The translations under genes were made by a program, and so were the position numbers. Below the pieces are notes generated by a model that saw only the letters and a list, made by a program, of their open reading frames with translations, searched no databases and had not been told where the DNA came from. From Hyphomicrobiaceae bacterium UBA2767 (GTDB taxonomy: Bacteria; Pseudomonadota; Alphaproteobacteria; Rhizobiales; Methyloligellaceae), in the NCBI GenBank assembly GCA_002352635.1, contig DEIT01000252.1, positions 1 through 12,388 on the forward strand: DNA of 12,388 nucleotides. The letters run 5' to 3'. Positions 1 to 7,188 of the stretch are shown here, one piece after another (position 1 is the stretch's first letter; every line of letters begins with the position of its first letter).

Positions 1-1067
1 TTCCGCCGTTGCTCCCTCAGGGACCGCGCAAGCAGCTTGTCGAACCACTCAACTTCCGTCTTGTTGGGCTGGCGGAAGGTTATGCCGTCTTTATCGCTGG
101 TCAACGCAGCGAGGACGGCTCCCATCGTGCCGGAATTCAAGATGGCCGAACGTGGACGCATCGCCGTCCATGTTCCCGCCACCTTGGCTGTCAGCGTAAA
201 CTCCAACTTGCAGGCCCGTGATGTTGCGGTCAGAGGCCTCCAGTTCGTGTCTCGGAAGCGGTAGCGGAGTTTCTTCTCTTTCACCAATGCGACAAGAAGG
301 ATGTTGCCTGAGCTGCTAGAAGAATAGGAAAGCAGGCTGTAGTTGCCAATGAAGCTAAAAGCAGCAAGCGGGCCCTGATTGACGAATCTAGCCGCCTTCT
401 TTTGCTTTTGACGGCTAATCTCACCACCATTCGAGAGATTTATGTAAAATAGATGCTCCGGCTTGATGGGTTTCTTGTCGTTTGCCCAGCTGAAATCACC
501 TTCGCGGCCAGGGCGCAGGAACAAACCGTCAAAACTCACGTCGTTACAACCCGCTATCGACAGCGCGGCAACAATCTCACGATCGCCTTCGATGAGCTTT
601 TTGCGCAACCGCTCAATCTCATCCTTCAATTCTGCAATTTCCTGCTCAGCTTTTTGCAGGTCCGTCTTGAGATTCTGGTTGTCCTCGGCGAGTTGGCGGT
701 TTTCTGTGTCGAGCCTTTTGTTTTCCGCCTCCAGACGGGCGATCTCCGCAAGCGACTTGTCGAGCAAGGCGCGGAGTTTGCGGACCACTTCGGCAGTGAA
801 CTCCAGCTGGCTCGTGGCCTCCTTCAGGCTCTCCTGGACCCCTTGTCCGCCCGTGTCGGGCCCAAGCTTCTGCGAGACCTGTTCGATGCGATCGCGCACC
901 ATCTTGAGTTGCTCGAGGATGTCCTGCACATCCTCTTGGGTCAGTTTGTTCGGTGTGTAATAGGGCAGCAGCAAAAGCATGAGGACCAGGAAGGCGCCCA
1001 TGGCTTTGGTGACAACCGCCATGAGAGAGATGTCGAAAGTCTCGATGCTTCGGTGGGGACGTCGCAT
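1..1067 (-). CDS. Single-TM coiled-coil protein, putative MotB/ExbD-like partner of the adjacent proton channel (partial, 3' end off window)
   Basis: The frame is open from ATG 1067 to base 1, giving 355 residues with the C-terminus missing. A short basic N-terminus (MRRPHRS) precedes D12 and one hydrophobic segment (about 13-37). Its core AMGAFLVLM resembles the AMMAFFLVM of the MotB membrane helix. Residues 43-68 and 78-165 are predicted coiled coil. In the second part Leu recurs every seven residues (112, 119, 126, 133, 147, 154), and Asn occupies the alternating core positions 116, 123 and 130, as in parallel dimeric leucine zippers. Residues 170-355 look globular and match no family I know; no OmpA-like peptidoglycan-binding domain is visible so far. 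The gene lies 38 bp after the MotA/ExbB-like gene on the same strand. A distant AGGA (about 13 nt upstream) is the only Shine-Dalgarno candidate. By position and architecture it should be the stator-type partner. ExbD, MotB or ZorB identity is not established. Confidence 0.72.
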   Translation of the reverse strand, partial: MRRPHRSIETFDISLMAVVTKAMGAFLVLMLLLLPYYTPNKLTQEDVQDILEQLKMVRDRIEQVSQKLGPDTGGQGVQESLKEATSQLEFTAEVVRKLRALLDKSLAEIARLEAENKRLDTENRQLAEDNQNLKTDLQKAEQEIAELKDEIERLRKKLIEGDREIVAALSIAGCNDVSFDGLFLRPGREGDFSWANDKKPIKPEHLFYINLSNGGEISRQKQKKAARFVNQGPLAAFSFIGNYSLLSYSSSSSGNILLVALVKEKKLRYRFRDTNWRPLTATSRACKLEFTLTAKVAGTWTAMRPRSAILNSGTMGAVLAALTSDKDGITFRQPNKTEVEWFDKLLARSLREQRR

Positions 1068-1105
1068 GAGCGAATCTTTGCCGTCCTAGAGTTGCCCTGT
1101 TTGCC

Positions 1106-1906
1106 CTACCCCCGGGTGTAAACCCGGTTGATCAAATTCTTCAGGCAGTAGTCAGCCGCCTGGTTCAACGTCAACTCCTCCGCTCGCTGCACCACATTCT
1201 GCAGCAGCACGAGGACGGCGCTCAGCACCAATGCGATAATGGTCGTGTAGAAAGCGACAGCCAGACCGGCGGTGACCTTGTCGAACGCAATATTCTGGGC
1301 GTCCTTCATGCCTTCCAGTGAAATCGAAATGCCAACCACCGTTCCGATGAAACCGGTGGTCGGGATGAACCAGACAAGGAACCGCATGGTCTGGTAAGCG
1401 AGGTCCACCCTATGGCTCATCAACTCAAGCGTGCTGGTGAAGATGGCCACGGTCTGATCCAGAGACTTGGATGTGATCAGTTGAAGAATTGAGAGATCCA
1501 AAAGGCGCGGCAGGAACGCATCTTCTCCGGCGTCCAGTTCGGCAACGCGCCGACGGATCGGCCCGAGTTGATCGATTTTCAGGACGCTGCTGTCGTCCTC
1601 GGGCAAAAGTTCGAGCTTCATGTAGCCGCGTTCACGCTGTGTTGCCCTCCACCGCACCCATAGATCGGCAAGTCCAACCGCACTCATGATGTACATGATG
1701 TTCTGGATGGTTAGGGGGTAGACGGGCCAGAAAAACGAGCTCTCAGCATAGTCGAACAGGAAAACCGCCAGAGGCGAGCCTTTGCCAAGTAGCAGGCTCC
1801 CTGCTGCGATAAACACGGCCGTCGCGCCAGCGGCAACAAGATAAGGTACAGGTATTAGCCGTCGCGTTCGCCCAAGCTTGTCAATTCCGACACTTGCCAG
1901 GCTCAT
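1106..1906 (-). CDS. MotA/TolQ/ExbB-family proton-channel subunit
   Basis: This 266-residue protein has four predicted membrane segments (about 17-41, 58-84, 176-198 and 211-239). A large cytoplasmic loop lies between the second and third, which is the MotA/TolQ/ExbB topology. The signature IPTTGFIGTVVGI (181-193) matches the conserved xxLGFxGTVxGI in the third helix. The fourth helix carries GLAVAFYTTIIALVL, with the paired Thr typical of the channel wall. Such proteins form a pentamer around two copies of a single-TM partner and turn proton flow into movement or force. I chose ATG 1906 because GGAGG lies 6 nt upstream; the TTG at 1924 would place that Shine-Dalgarno inside the gene. The next gene downstream is the coiled-coil partner. 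It lacks the long cytoplasmic tail of ZorA. The family is secure; the energised process is unknown. Confidence 0.86.
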   Translation of the reverse strand: MSLASVGIDKLGRTRRLIPVPYLVAAGATAVFIAAGSLLLGKGSPLAVFLFDYAESSFFWPVYPLTIQNIMYIMSAVGLADLWVRWRATQRERGYMKLELLPEDDSSVLKIDQLGPIRRRVAELDAGEDAFLPRLLDLSILQLITSKSLDQTVAIFTSTLELMSHRVDLAYQTMRFLVWFIPTTGFIGTVVGISISLEGMKDAQNIAFDKVTAGLAVAFYTTIIALVLSAVLVLLQNVVQRAEELTLNQAADYCLKNLINRVYTRG

Positions 1907-1912
1907 AACCCC

Positions 1913-1917
1913 CCTCC
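1913..1917 (-). promoter_or_regulatory. Ribosome binding site that decides the start of the MotA/ExbB-like gene
   Basis: On the minus strand GGAGGGGGGTT runs directly into ATG 1906. GGAGG is 6 nt from that ATG, a good Shine-Dalgarno spacing. The in-frame TTG at 1924 lies upstream of this motif and has no comparable site, so the shorter protein is favoured. Confidence 0.75.
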
Positions 1918-2061
1918 AATACAATCTCGCACGTCAGACTAGTTTGCCGCGCCACGCAGGTCCAATCAAGAATCTGCGTAGTTCACGCGGGCAGAACCTT
2001 TCCGCGCAAAGCAAGATGTAGGAGGATCTATTGTTATTTGGTCTTCGGTACGCGTCGATAC

Positions 2062-3180
2062 CTAGTGCAGCGTCTCCATCAGCCGGCGCATCAACTGCAT
2101 GCGTGGCACCAGGGACGAGACCAGCAAGTGCTCGTGCAGAGTATGCGCGCCTTCCCCATCAACACCGAGGCCATCAAGTACAGGCAGCCTGTCGGCAAGA
2201 AAGTTGCCGTCGCTGCCACCGCCGGTGAATGTCCCGACGAGCTCATACCCAATTTCGGCCGCAAGTTCCTTGGCGTGAGCGAATAGGTCCAGGATCGCGG
2301 GCGTCTCCTCGAATGGAGGGCGCGTCATGCCGCCGTCGACCGTGAACGTCACGTCGGGGTCATAAGAGTCCAGGCCCTGAACCCAGGAGATCATCTCTTC
2401 AGCGACATCGAGATTGCGGAAACGGAAATCAAGCGACGCATTGCAATGCTCAGGGATGACGTTGGCTGCCGTGCCGCCCTGGATCATGCCGACATTGACA
2501 GTAAAGTTGCGGTCGTAGTCGGTCTTGCTTGCAATCTCTGCTATCTGCTTGGCCATCTCCACGATGGCACTGCGACCTTCCTTGTGGCGACTCCCTGAAT
2601 GAGAGGGGCGGCCATGCGCGCGCATAACGAAACGGGCTGATCCCTGTCGCCCGGTAACGATTTTGCCACCGTCACGCGCGGGCTCAGTTACAAGCACGTA
2701 TTTCGCATGCTCACCCGCCGCCTCGATGTGCTTGCGCGACGTCGTGCTCCCGGTTTCCTCATCGGAAACAAAGAGAAATCGGATAGGAAGCGACGTTTCA
2801 ATACCAGCCTGCGCCAGTGTCCGGTAGGCCGTGACACCGAGGTAAGCGCCGCCTTTCATGTCATATATTCCGGGACCATAGGCCTTGTCGCCTTCGACAC
2901 GGATCGGCAGGTCCTCAAGCGTTCCCACGGGATGCACTGTATCGAGATGGGAAAGCATGAGAATGCCCTTGCCATCCCCACCCCATGGCGAAGTTACAGC
3001 AACATGGCTCGCCCGGCCGTCCTCGCCAGGTATGCGCTCTATCTTGCAGTCGAGCTCCTTAAAGGTGGCGGACACAAGATCCATCATCTGCTCGACACGG
3101 CCTGCATCGCTTGTCGGGCTTTCAACTTCCACCCATTCCTGAATGCGGGTCAGAATTTCCTCAGACGAAGGCGTTTCCAT
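2062..3180 (-). CDS. M20 family metallopeptidase, glutamate carboxypeptidase (CPG2)-like
   Basis: A 372-residue zinc hydrolase of peptidase family M20, expected in the cytoplasm as no signal peptide is seen. Visible motifs are SHLDTV (metal ligand H78 with D80), GPGIYDMKGG (bridging metal ligand D107), SDEETGS (catalytic base E141, ligand E142), TEP (E166) and GEGAHT (H346). GRPSHSG, with H194, lies in the lid/dimerisation domain. The set and spacing fit the carboxypeptidase G2 subgroup, which removes C-terminal glutamate from folates and N-acyl or peptidyl conjugates. The exact substrate cannot be read from sequence; an aminoacylase or dipeptidase is possible. ATG 3180 is preferred over TTG 3189 because GAGGAG sits 9 nt before the ATG. 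It follows dppF by 38 bp and is probably the last gene of the operon, processing what the transporter imports. Confidence 0.88.
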   Translation of the reverse strand: METPSSEEILTRIQEWVEVESPTSDAGRVEQMMDLVSATFKELDCKIERIPGEDGRASHVAVTSPWGGDGKGILMLSHLDTVHPVGTLEDLPIRVEGDKAYGPGIYDMKGGAYLGVTAYRTLAQAGIETSLPIRFLFVSDEETGSTTSRKHIEAAGEHAKYVLVTEPARDGGKIVTGRQGSARFVMRAHGRPSHSGSRHKEGRSAIVEMAKQIAEIASKTDYDRNFTVNVGMIQGGTAANVIPEHCNASLDFRFRNLDVAEEMISWVQGLDSYDPDVTFTVDGGMTRPPFEETPAILDLFAHAKELAAEIGYELVGTFTGGGSDGNFLADRLPVLDGLGVDGEGAHTLHEHLLVSSLVPRMQLMRRLMETLH

Positions 3181-3218
3181 GATTTCCAACTCCTCTTACA
3201 TTCAATATTTCAGGCGCT

Positions 3219-4220
3219 TCACGCCGCGCCATTGTCGTTCAGATGACACGCAGATTCCCGCCCCGGCGCAATTTCCTTCAATTCCGGCGCCTCATTCCGG
3301 CAGCGCTCGAAGGCATGCGGGCAACGCGGATGAAAGTGACAACCTTTAGGCGGATTGATTGCCGAGGGGATTTCTCCCTTGATCGGGTGGAACTTCCGCT
3401 TGCGCTGGTCAAGCCGGGGCACCTCAGCGAGCAGGGCCTGCGCGTAAGGATGGTTCGGCTTGGCAAACATCTCATCCGCAGGGGCGCTCTCGACGATCCG
3501 TCCCAGATACATGATCATCACCCGGTCGGAGATATGTTCGACCACTCCGAGGTCATGGCTGATGAACAGATAGGTGAGGTCGAACTCCTCCCTTAAATCC
3601 ATGAACAGGTTCAACACCTGTGCCTGGATCGAAACGTCGAGTGCTGCAATCGCTTCGTCACACACGAGGAACTCGGGCCGCACCGCGAGCGCGCGTGCGA
3701 TGCCGATACGCTGGCGCTGGCCGCCGGAGAACTGATGGGGGTAGCGGCGTTTGAATTCAGGATCGAGCCCAACCCTTTGCAGCATTTCATCTACGTAACC
3801 GCTCAGTTCGTTACGCGGCACAATCTTGTGAAACAGCGGCGCTTCACCGATGATTCCTGCCACACGCTGGCGTGGATTGAGGGAAGAGAACGGGTCCTGA
3901 AAGATCATCTGAACCGCGAGCTTCGCTCTTTGTGCCTCAGCGTCCTCAAGCTCATCAAGGTCGCGACCTTTGAAAGAAATTTGTCCCGACGTGGGTTCCA
4001 GGATACCGGCTATCATGCGCCCGATGGTTGACTTGCCGCAGCCGGACTCTCCGACCAAGCCAACCACCTCGCCCTTGATGACGTGCAAATCCACGCCGTC
4101 GACTGCATGCACGACCTGTTCGTTGACCGGTGCACCGAGTTTGCCGGCAATGACCCCTGCCAGATCCGGTTTCTTGACGAACCGTTTTACCAGATCCCTG
4201 GTTGCGATCACTGGCGTCAT
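3219..4220 (-). CDS. dppF: Dipeptide/oligopeptide ABC transporter ATP-binding protein, DppF type
   Basis: A 333-residue cytoplasmic ATPase that powers peptide import as a heterodimer with DppD. Visible motifs are Walker A GESGCGKS (57-64), Q-loop Gln108, signature FSGGQ (164-168), Walker B FLVCDE (184-189), D-loop AALD (192-195) and switch His222. The C-terminal oligopeptide/dipeptide domain (about 235-325) holds four cysteines (294, 300, 307, 325) spaced like those that bind a 4Fe-4S cluster in related proteins. After the Walker B Glu the sequence is AIAALD rather than the common PVSALD, a known variant. ATG 4220 overlaps the dppD stop in ATGA, with GGAG about 8 nt upstream. The in-frame upstream extension to 4304 lies inside dppD and is rejected. 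DppF and OppF cannot be told apart by sequence alone. Confidence 0.9.
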   Translation of the reverse strand: MTPVIATRDLVKRFVKKPDLAGVIAGKLGAPVNEQVVHAVDGVDLHVIKGEVVGLVGESGCGKSTIGRMIAGILEPTSGQISFKGRDLDELEDAEAQRAKLAVQMIFQDPFSSLNPRQRVAGIIGEAPLFHKIVPRNELSGYVDEMLQRVGLDPEFKRRYPHQFSGGQRQRIGIARALAVRPEFLVCDEAIAALDVSIQAQVLNLFMDLREEFDLTYLFISHDLGVVEHISDRVMIMYLGRIVESAPADEMFAKPNHPYAQALLAEVPRLDQRKRKFHPIKGEIPSAINPPKGCHFHPRCPHAFERCRNEAPELKEIAPGRESACHLNDNGAA

Positions 4221-5206
4221 GTCACCGTCTCCGCACGCTGCGGATGATAACAGCGCACCTGGCGACCGCGCACCGGCTTTGTCGTACCAGGCTCGATCAG
4301 GCATTCCTGATCATCGAACTTGCAGCGATTGCGGAAGGCACAGCCGGGTGGCAGGTTCAACAGCGAAGGTGTCATACCCGGGATCTGATAGAGTCGCTGA
4401 CCACGTTTGTTGTGGCTTGGTACAGACCCGATCAGCCCGATTGTGTAAGGGTGCAGCGGCCGGTCGATAATGTCGTCAGCCTTTCCCTCTTCCACGATGC
4501 GCCCTGCATACATCACGCAAATATGGTCCGCGAGCCCAGCGACCACTGCCAGATCATGAGTGATCCAGATAAGCGCGGTCCCCGTCTTACGGCAGAGTGC
4601 CTGCGCCTCATGGATAATCTGCGCCTGAATGGTGACATCGAGCGCTGTTGTCGGCTCATCGGCAATAATAAGGTCTGGCTTGTTGATAAACGCAATGGCG
4701 ATGGCAACGCGCTGGCGCATGCCGCCGGAAAGCTGGTGCGGATAGGACTTAAGGCGCTCTTCGGGTGAGGGAATTCCGACCTGTCCCAACGCATCACGCG
4801 CCTCTGCCCAGGCGGTCTGTTTGTCGACGTCACGGTGCGCGCGGATGGCCTCTGTCATCTGCGTATCGATACGCAGCACCGGATTGAGCGTCATCATCGG
4901 ATCTTGGAAAATCATGGCAATGCGGTTGCCGCGAAGCTTCTGTAGGCGTTCTTCGCTGGCGCCGACCAGTTCCTCGCCCTGAAAACTGATCGAGCCGGAG
5001 ACGACGCGACCCGGAGGATCGATGAGCCCAACGATCGAGAAACCCGTAACCGACTTGCCGGAACCTGACTCGCCCACAAGACCCATCACCTGACCGCTCT
5101 TGACCTCAAAACTCACATCGTTGACAGCCTTCACCACACCGACTTTGGTGTGGAAATGGGTGCGCAGATCGCGCACTGAAAGCGTGGGAGCAGACCGCTT
5201 GTTCAT
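4217..5206 (-). CDS. dppD: Dipeptide/oligopeptide ABC transporter ATP-binding protein, DppD type
   Basis: A 329-residue cytoplasmic ATPase, partner of DppF. Motifs are Walker A GESGSGKS (45-52), Q-loop Gln101, signature LSGGM (159-163), Walker B LIIADE (179-184) followed by PTTALD, and switch His217. The C-terminal oligopeptide domain contains PPGCAFRNRC and later cysteines (289, 295, 302, 319), the spacing linked to a 4Fe-4S cluster in DppD-type subunits. The ATG overlaps the dppC stop in ATGA and its own stop overlaps the dppF start the same way, so translation of the three genes is coupled. The family is clear; the imported peptide is unknown. Confidence 0.91.
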   Translation of the reverse strand: MNKRSAPTLSVRDLRTHFHTKVGVVKAVNDVSFEVKSGQVMGLVGESGSGKSVTGFSIVGLIDPPGRVVSGSISFQGEELVGASEERLQKLRGNRIAMIFQDPMMTLNPVLRIDTQMTEAIRAHRDVDKQTAWAEARDALGQVGIPSPEERLKSYPHQLSGGMRQRVAIAIAFINKPDLIIADEPTTALDVTIQAQIIHEAQALCRKTGTALIWITHDLAVVAGLADHICVMYAGRIVEEGKADDIIDRPLHPYTIGLIGSVPSHNKRGQRLYQIPGMTPSLLNLPPGCAFRNRCKFDDQECLIEPGTTKPVRGRQVRCYHPQRAETVT

Positions 5207-6135
5207 CGCTGAAGCCGCGGATTGAGAATGTCGCGCAACTGGTCGCCGACGAGATTAATCGAAACAATGGTCAGCAGGAGCGCGATGCCAGGGAAGAAAC
5301 TGATCCAGTAACGCCCGCTCAGCATGTACTCGAAACCGTTCGCGATGAGCAGACCAAGGGACGGTTCCGTCTGGGGCAAGCCGACGCCAAGGAATGAAAG
5401 TGTCGCCTCAAGGGCGATCGCGTGAGCCGTCTGTACCGTGCCGACGACAATGAGCGGCGCCATACAGTTGGGCAGAATGTGATTGAAGAGAATGCGGTTG
5501 GAGCTCAGTCCCAGACATTGCCCCGCTTCCACATATTCCTTTGAGCGTTCCACCAGTGCAGTACCCCGCACCGTGCGCGCATAATAGGCCCATTGCACCG
5601 CCACCAGCGCGATCATGATCTTGTCAATGCCCTTGCCGAATACCGCCAGCAGCATCAAGGCGATCAGGATGGCCGGGAAAGAGAGCTGGATGTCGACGAT
5701 GCGCATGATTACCGCATCGACGCGTCCGCCGGCATAGGCGGCCATGAGACCCACCGTTGAACCAATGATAAGCGCGATGAACCCGCTCATCACGCCAACG
5801 GTAAGCGAGATACGCAAACCGTAAAGAATAGCGCTCCACAGGTCTCGGCCTGCCCCGTCGGTTCCGAGAAGAAACGTATATCCGTCCGGGCTCTTGGTGC
5901 CCGGCGGAAGGCGGGAATCAAGAACACTCACCTGCGACAAGTCGTATGGATCCTGCGGCGCAATGACGGGCGCGAATAGCGCCACCAGAATGATCGCGAC
6001 CAGCGTGACAAGCGCTGCCGTAGCGATATGGCTCTCCAGAAAATCCGAACGGAAGCGCTGGAACGGCGTCTCAACGCGGGCGCGGTCAGCTTCCTCCGCA
6101 ATCACTTCAATTTCCGTCTGCTCTACGGTCGTCAT
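5203..6135 (-). CDS. dppC: Dipeptide/oligopeptide ABC transporter permease, DppC type
   Basis: A 310-residue inner-membrane permease. A long cytoplasmic N-terminus (1-37) precedes the first membrane helix (about 38-60). The DppC/OppC hallmarks follow: FLLGTDGAGRD (88-98), then five more predicted helices. The EAA loop, YVEAGQCLGL followed by NHILPN (about 201-223), docks on the ATPases. It pairs with DppB to form the channel. The ATG overlaps the dppB stop as ATGA, and its stop overlaps the dppD start. Confidence 0.91.
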   Translation of the reverse strand: MTTVEQTEIEVIAEEADRARVETPFQRFRSDFLESHIATAALVTLVAIILVALFAPVIAPQDPYDLSQVSVLDSRLPPGTKSPDGYTFLLGTDGAGRDLWSAILYGLRISLTVGVMSGFIALIIGSTVGLMAAYAGGRVDAVIMRIVDIQLSFPAILIALMLLAVFGKGIDKIMIALVAVQWAYYARTVRGTALVERSKEYVEAGQCLGLSSNRILFNHILPNCMAPLIVVGTVQTAHAIALEATLSFLGVGLPQTEPSLGLLIANGFEYMLSGRYWISFFPGIALLLTIVSINLVGDQLRDILNPRLQR

Positions 6136-7109
6136 GCTTCCCGTTCTCCCAGACGAACACGCGGATCGAGTATCGAATAGAGGATGTCCACGATCAGATT
6201 GAGGGTGACGAACATGAGCACAATGATGATGAGGTAAGCGACGATCACCGGGCGGTCGAGTTGCTGGATGGAGTCAATCAGCAATTTGCCCATACCGGGC
6301 CAGGCAAAAATCGTCTCCGTGACGACTGAGAAAGCGACAAGGCTGCCGAATTCGAGACCGATCACCGTTACCACCGGTATCAGAATGTTCTTGAGCAAAT
6401 GCACGAACACCACGCGATGAGGTGAAAGCCCCTTGGCGCGCGCAAACTTGATGTAGTCCTGATGCACTGCCTCGCGCGTACCCGCGCGCGTCAGTCGGAT
6501 CACCAGAGATATTTTCAAAAGCGCCAGATTGAGCGCGGGCATCAAGATATGTTGGAGCCCGTTTAGCGTGAACAGACTTGTGGTAATGCCGAGAAACGTT
6601 GCCGTTTCTCCACGCCCCGTTGAGGGCAACCACCCGAGCATCACAGCAAACACCATGATCATCATCAGCCCGACCCAGAAGGTCGGGAGCGAAAAACCGA
6701 GGATGGAACCGGCCATAATCGTCCGGGACGTGGAAGAATCCGGCTTCAGGCCCGCATAAAGCCCAAGAGGGATGCCGATGAAGACCGCCATCAGCAGTGC
6801 GGCAATTGCCAGTTCAAGCGTCGCCGGCATGCGCTGGACAATAAGCTGGAGAGCGGGCTCGCCGAAAATGAACGACCTTCCCAGATTTCCGGAGAAGGCG
6901 TTCTTGAGAAAGTACAGATACTGCTCGCCGACCGGTTTATCGAGACCGAGTGCGCGTATCGCATTCTCGATGTCTTCCTGGTCGGCTTCCGGGTTGATCA
7001 GCATGTCGACGGGATCGCCGACCACATTCACCCCGAAAAACACGATGACGGACATGATCAGAACGACCACTACGCTCTGCATCAATCTGCGAATGACGTA
7101 TGCCGTCAT
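6132..7109 (-). CDS. dppB: Dipeptide/oligopeptide ABC transporter permease, DppB type
   Basis: A 325-residue inner-membrane permease starting MTAYVIRRLMQS, the usual DppB N-terminus, with the first helix at about 10-30. The periplasmic stretch with ALGLDKPVGEQYLYFL (53-68) and GNLGRSF (74-80) is typical of DppB/OppB. The EAA loop spans about 217-241 (DYIKFARAKGL, then HLLKN). The end, SILDPRVRLGE, is also characteristic. The Shine-Dalgarno GGAG lies about 8 nt before ATG 7109. The gene is 79 bp downstream of the binding-protein gene, with a strong hairpin between them that may lower its expression relative to the binding protein. Confidence 0.92.
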   Translation of the reverse strand: MTAYVIRRLMQSVVVVLIMSVIVFFGVNVVGDPVDMLINPEADQEDIENAIRALGLDKPVGEQYLYFLKNAFSGNLGRSFIFGEPALQLIVQRMPATLELAIAALLMAVFIGIPLGLYAGLKPDSSTSRTIMAGSILGFSLPTFWVGLMMIMVFAVMLGWLPSTGRGETATFLGITTSLFTLNGLQHILMPALNLALLKISLVIRLTRAGTREAVHQDYIKFARAKGLSPHRVVFVHLLKNILIPVVTVIGLEFGSLVAFSVVTETIFAWPGMGKLLIDSIQQLDRPVIVAYLIIIVLMFVTLNLIVDILYSILDPRVRLGEREA

Positions 7110-7149
7110 ACGACCATCTCCAGGGACAAGTCTTGACTGGAATGGAAAG

Positions 7150-7174
7150 GCACCGGCCCGATTGGGGCCGGTGC
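7150..7174 (-). terminator. Intercistronic hairpin between the binding protein and dppB (possible leaky terminator or mRNA-stability element)
   Basis: A perfect 10-bp inverted repeat, GCACCGGCCC, GATTG loop, GGGCCGGTGC, lies 15 bp after the binding-protein stop codon. In the transcribed minus direction it is followed only by CTTTCC, so it is a poor intrinsic terminator. Such hairpins often protect the upstream mRNA or cause partial termination, giving more binding protein than membrane complex. That role is inference. Confidence 0.7.
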
Positions 7175-7188
7175 ACTAACCTTTGTTG

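Noticed and set aside
453..1121. 222-codon plus-strand reading frame
   Set aside because: It is antisense to the minus-strand coiled-coil gene, which has the heptad pattern and the partner context; this frame has no domain sense.
1..1906. Assignment as a Zorya defence system
   Set aside because: Only a channel and a coiled-coil protein are seen. There is no ZorA-like tail, no OmpA domain so far, and no ZorC, ZorD or ZorE in the window. The left flank could still change this.
1907..2061. Possible terminator or promoter between the peptidase and the MotA/ExbB-like gene
   Set aside because: No hairpin with a T-run was seen. TTGATT-N17-CAAACT on the minus strand is too weak to call a promoter.
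4221..4304. 28-residue N-terminal extension of DppF
   Set aside because: It lies inside dppD; ATG 4220 forms the usual ATGA overlap with a Shine-Dalgarno at good spacing.
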